Source: Acidobacteriota bacterium (lineage in GTDB: Bacteria > Acidobacteriota > Terriglobia > UBA7540). Taken from it: a DNA stretch of 6,319 nucleotides. The notes below the pieces were generated by a model, which saw only the letters and a program-made list of their open reading frames with translations, did not search any database and had not been told where the DNA came from. The DNA lies in NCBI GenBank assembly GCA_021786455.1, contig JAJYNF010000030.1:1-6319 (forward strand), given 5' to 3'. Made by a program: the position numbers and the translations under genes. This document shows positions 6,124 through 6,319 of this stretch, piece after piece (the first letter of the stretch is position 1; each line of letters starts with the position of its first letter).

Positions 6124-6319
6124 CTACCGAAACCCCACTTCGCCGGAACCCTCAGCCTGGCCGCATTGACCAGCCAACTTCGCCGACCCTCCAGCGTTGT
6201 AGCTCTTGGCAATCTGGAGCAACGGGTCGTTGATGTTGAGAGAAAGGTTCCAGATGACCGCGCCGTGGGAATATTGACAAGCGGCCTGGATCGAACCCAT
6301 GAACGCTCGCACGCTGGGT
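6124..6319 (-). CDS. Possible 3' end of a convergent gene, unknown protein (cut by the right window edge)
   Basis: On the - strand the frame is open from the window edge to a TAG at 6126-6124 and gives about 64 residues. It contains 'IQAACQYSHGAVIWNLSLNIND', split here at 'IQAACQYSHG' and 'AVIWNLSLNIND', and ends 'SGEVGFR'. Codon third positions are about 70% G or C, similar to the + strand genes, and amino-acid content is ordinary. Its stop is 1 nt from the stop of the + strand operon, an arrangement seen with convergent genes. I recognise no family. A GTG at 6312 could be read as a start, but the frame stays open upstream to the edge, so the real gene probably begins outside. A chance open frame of this length is quite possible in GC-rich DNA, hence the low confidence. 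Confidence 0.4.
   Translation of the reverse strand, partial: PSVRAFMGSIQAACQYSHGAVIWNLSLNINDPLLQIAKSYNAGGSAKLAGQCGQAEGSGEVGFR

Overview
The window is a GC-rich (roughly 60% G+C by eye), gene-dense bacterial segment. Six genes lie head to tail on the + strand and look like one operon that begins upstream of the left edge. Junctions are tight: 4-nt overlap, 7-nt gap, 14-nt overlap, 24-nt gap, 35-nt overlap. The gene families (tandem TIM-barrel amidohydrolases, a Gfo/Idh/MocA dehydrogenase, an SSS symporter, a BadF-type kinase and a cytoplasmic ceramidase-like hydrolase) recall catabolic loci of Verrucomicrobiota, Acidobacteriota, Planctomycetota or Armatimonadota. No rRNA or other phylogenetic marker is present, so the phylum is only a guess.

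Layout. Positions 1-270 hold the C-terminal end of an amidohydrolase-2 protein that lacks the usual C-terminal metal-site Asp. Positions 267-1097 hold a complete amidohydrolase-2 paralogue with all expected metal ligands. Positions 1105-2169 encode a Gfo/Idh/MocA NAD(P)-dependent oxidoreductase. Positions 2156-3913 encode a sodium:solute symporter-family transporter. Positions 3938-4942 encode a BadF/BadG N-acetylglucosamine-kinase-like sugar kinase. Positions 4908-6122 encode a short, signal-less protein of the neutral/alkaline ceramidase N-terminal domain family. The last ~195 bases (6124-6319) probably carry the 3' end of a convergent gene on the - strand that I cannot assign to a family.

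Working model (inference). The symporter brings in a small polar compound. The kinase, whose GlcNAc-contact positions look conserved, phosphorylates an amino sugar or related sugar. The dehydrogenase oxidises or epimerises a sugar or cyclitol intermediate. The amidohydrolases and the zinc amidase-like ceramidase-domain protein hydrolyse C-N or C-O/C-C bonds in the substrate. No regulator, promoter or secreted depolymerase is visible here. The most interesting points are the composition of the operon, the amidohydrolase pair with one degenerate metal site, a Thr/Ser-to-Val change at the predicted Na2 sodium site of the symporter, and the cytoplasmic ceramidase-fold protein with an altered active-site loop. 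I found no CRISPR array, tRNA, rRNA, insertion sequence or prophage element.
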